Below, one piece after another: positions 63,314-64,000 of a stretch of 64,000 nt of DNA; positions within the stretch are counted from its first letter, which is position 1; each line of letters starts with the position of its first letter. Source of the DNA: Firmicutes bacterium HGW-Firmicutes-1 (GTDB lineage: Bacteria; Bacillota; Clostridia; Lachnospirales; Vallitaleaceae). The notes beneath the pieces were generated by a model. That model was not told the origin of the DNA, ran no database searches, and saw nothing but the letters and a program-made list of their open reading frames with translations. The stretch covers positions 62,001 through 126,000 of the forward strand of contig PHAG01000007.1 in the NCBI GenBank assembly GCA_002841625.1. The letters run 5' to 3'. Position numbers and translations under genes: made by a program.

Positions 63314-64000
63314 ATGGAAGATAAAGTAATGGAAAAAGTAATGGAAGAAGTAATGAAGAAATTAGGTAAGGAAGCAGAAGCACCAAATACAGAAAGTAAA
63401 ATGAATACGACTGGACTAACTGAATTTGTAGGAACTGCTATTGGAGATACATTAGGATTGGTTATTGCTAATATTGACCATTCACTACATAGCTTTATGA
63501 AGCTTGATCCTAAATACAAATCAATCGGTATCATCGGAGCAAGAACGGGTGCAGGCCCTCATGTTATGGCTGCTGATGAAGCGGTAAAAGCAACAAATAC
63601 AGAAATCATTTCTATTGAACTACCTAGAGATACAAAAGGTGGAGCAGGTCATGGTTGTTTGATTTTATTTGGAGCAGAAGATGTATCTGATGCTAGACGT
63701 GCAGTAGAAGTTTGCCTTAAAGAATTAGATAGAACTTTTGGAGATGTATATGCAAATGGCGCAGGTCATATTGAGCTTCAATATACAGCAAGAGCAAGTT
63801 ATGCATGTAACAAAGCTTTTGGAGCACCTATAGGAAAAGCTTTTGGATTGATCGTTGGAGCTCCTGCTGCTATTGGTGTTATTACTGCTGATACTGCAGT
63901 GAAAGCAGCTAATGTTGATATTATAGGTTATGCTTCACCTTCAACAACATCTTTTTCTAATGAAGTTATTTTATTTATTAGTGGAGATTCTGGAGCAGTT
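63314..64000 (+). CDS. pduB: BMC shell protein, tandem-domain trimer (PduB-like), partial
   Basis: The open frame runs off the window after 229 codons. An N-terminal helix rich in Glu, Val and Met (EDKVMEKVMEEVMKKL, about 2-18) is followed by a linker and two BMC-type domains, with GTAIGDTLGLVIANID and GAPIGKAFGLIVGAPAA at matching places. This is the PduB layout; in PduB the N-terminal extension ties the enzyme core to the shell. ATG 63314 follows GGAGGTCTGAAAA. Its presence points to a diol or glycyl-radical type compartment rather than a eut one, but the signature enzymes lie beyond the window. Confidence 0.9.
   Translation, partial: MEDKVMEKVMEEVMKKLGKEAEAPNTESKMNTTGLTEFVGTAIGDTLGLVIANIDHSLHSFMKLDPKYKSIGIIGARTGAGPHVMAADEAVKATNTEIISIELPRDTKGGAGHGCLILFGAEDVSDARRAVEVCLKELDRTFGDVYANGAGHIELQYTARASYACNKAFGAPIGKAFGLIVGAPAAIGVITADTAVKAANVDIIGYASPSTTSFSNEVILFISGDSGAV

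Overview
The window reads as chromosome of a low-GC, anaerobic, spore-forming, nitrogen-fixing Firmicute of the Clostridia. The reasons are strong AGGAGG-type ribosome binding sites, a spore-germination operon, a clostridial nif operon (NifD with the extra internal segment, short NifK, a C. pasteurianum-type [2Fe-2S] ferredoxin), a radical-SAM protein of the spore photoproduct lyase type, and a microcompartment locus. I cannot name the genus or species.

Layout. 0-1.4 kb: end of an unknown gene, a 46-residue protein, and an L25/Ctc gene behind a perfect CIRCE operator. 1.5-5.9 kb: four genes (sugar nucleotidyltransferase, GT4 glycosyltransferase, six-hairpin protein, GH130 phosphorylase) that look like a mannoside synthesis and turnover unit. 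6.3-8.0 kb (minus): a radical SAM/SPASM maturase and a two-repeat Cys-rich precursor peptide (RiPP). 8.3-9.9 kb: uppP and a LiaF-like membrane protein. 10.3-22.5 kb: the nif operon nifH-nifI1-nifI2-nifD-nifK-nifE-nifN-nifB-fdx-modA-modB-nifV, behind a leader that folds as a textbook ANTAR antitermination target. 22.6-28.5 kb: aldose epimerase, UvsE fused to DUF1722, TspO, threonine aldolase and an M24 peptidase. 28.7-33.0 kb: two secreted WG-repeat proteins. 33.2-43.3 kb: chemoreceptor, coiled-coil protein, condensation-like acyltransferase, VOC protein, DbpA helicase, SplB-like protein, and a PadR regulator with its flavoprotein. 43.4-52.5 kb: a sensor kinase with two exported proteins (minus) and its probable OmpR-type partner (plus), separated by a ger germination operon that lies between two copies of a secreted-protein gene. 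52.6-57.4 kb: SLH protein, then a membrane protein, SBP-VWA and TelA trio. 57.4-59.3 kb: a group IIC intron directly after the telA terminator. 59.4-64.0 kb: ferritin-like protein, a PocR-domain kinase with an AraC-type response regulator, and the first two shell genes of a bacterial microcompartment that continues past the window.

How it works together. The nif genes supply nitrogenase (HDK), cofactor assembly (E, N, B, V), molybdate uptake (modAB, no modC seen), an electron carrier and PII-type switch-off control (NifI1/I2). Their transcription is probably gated by RNA antitermination. The 44-52 kb block shares a 22-bp motif ahead of the kinase and of both paralogous secreted-protein genes, which suggests a small regulon. 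The PocR kinase and AraC regulator probably induce the microcompartment. A family of short intergenic repeats (four copies, two full-length) recurs at 17.0, 35.6, 36.7 and 53.6 kb.
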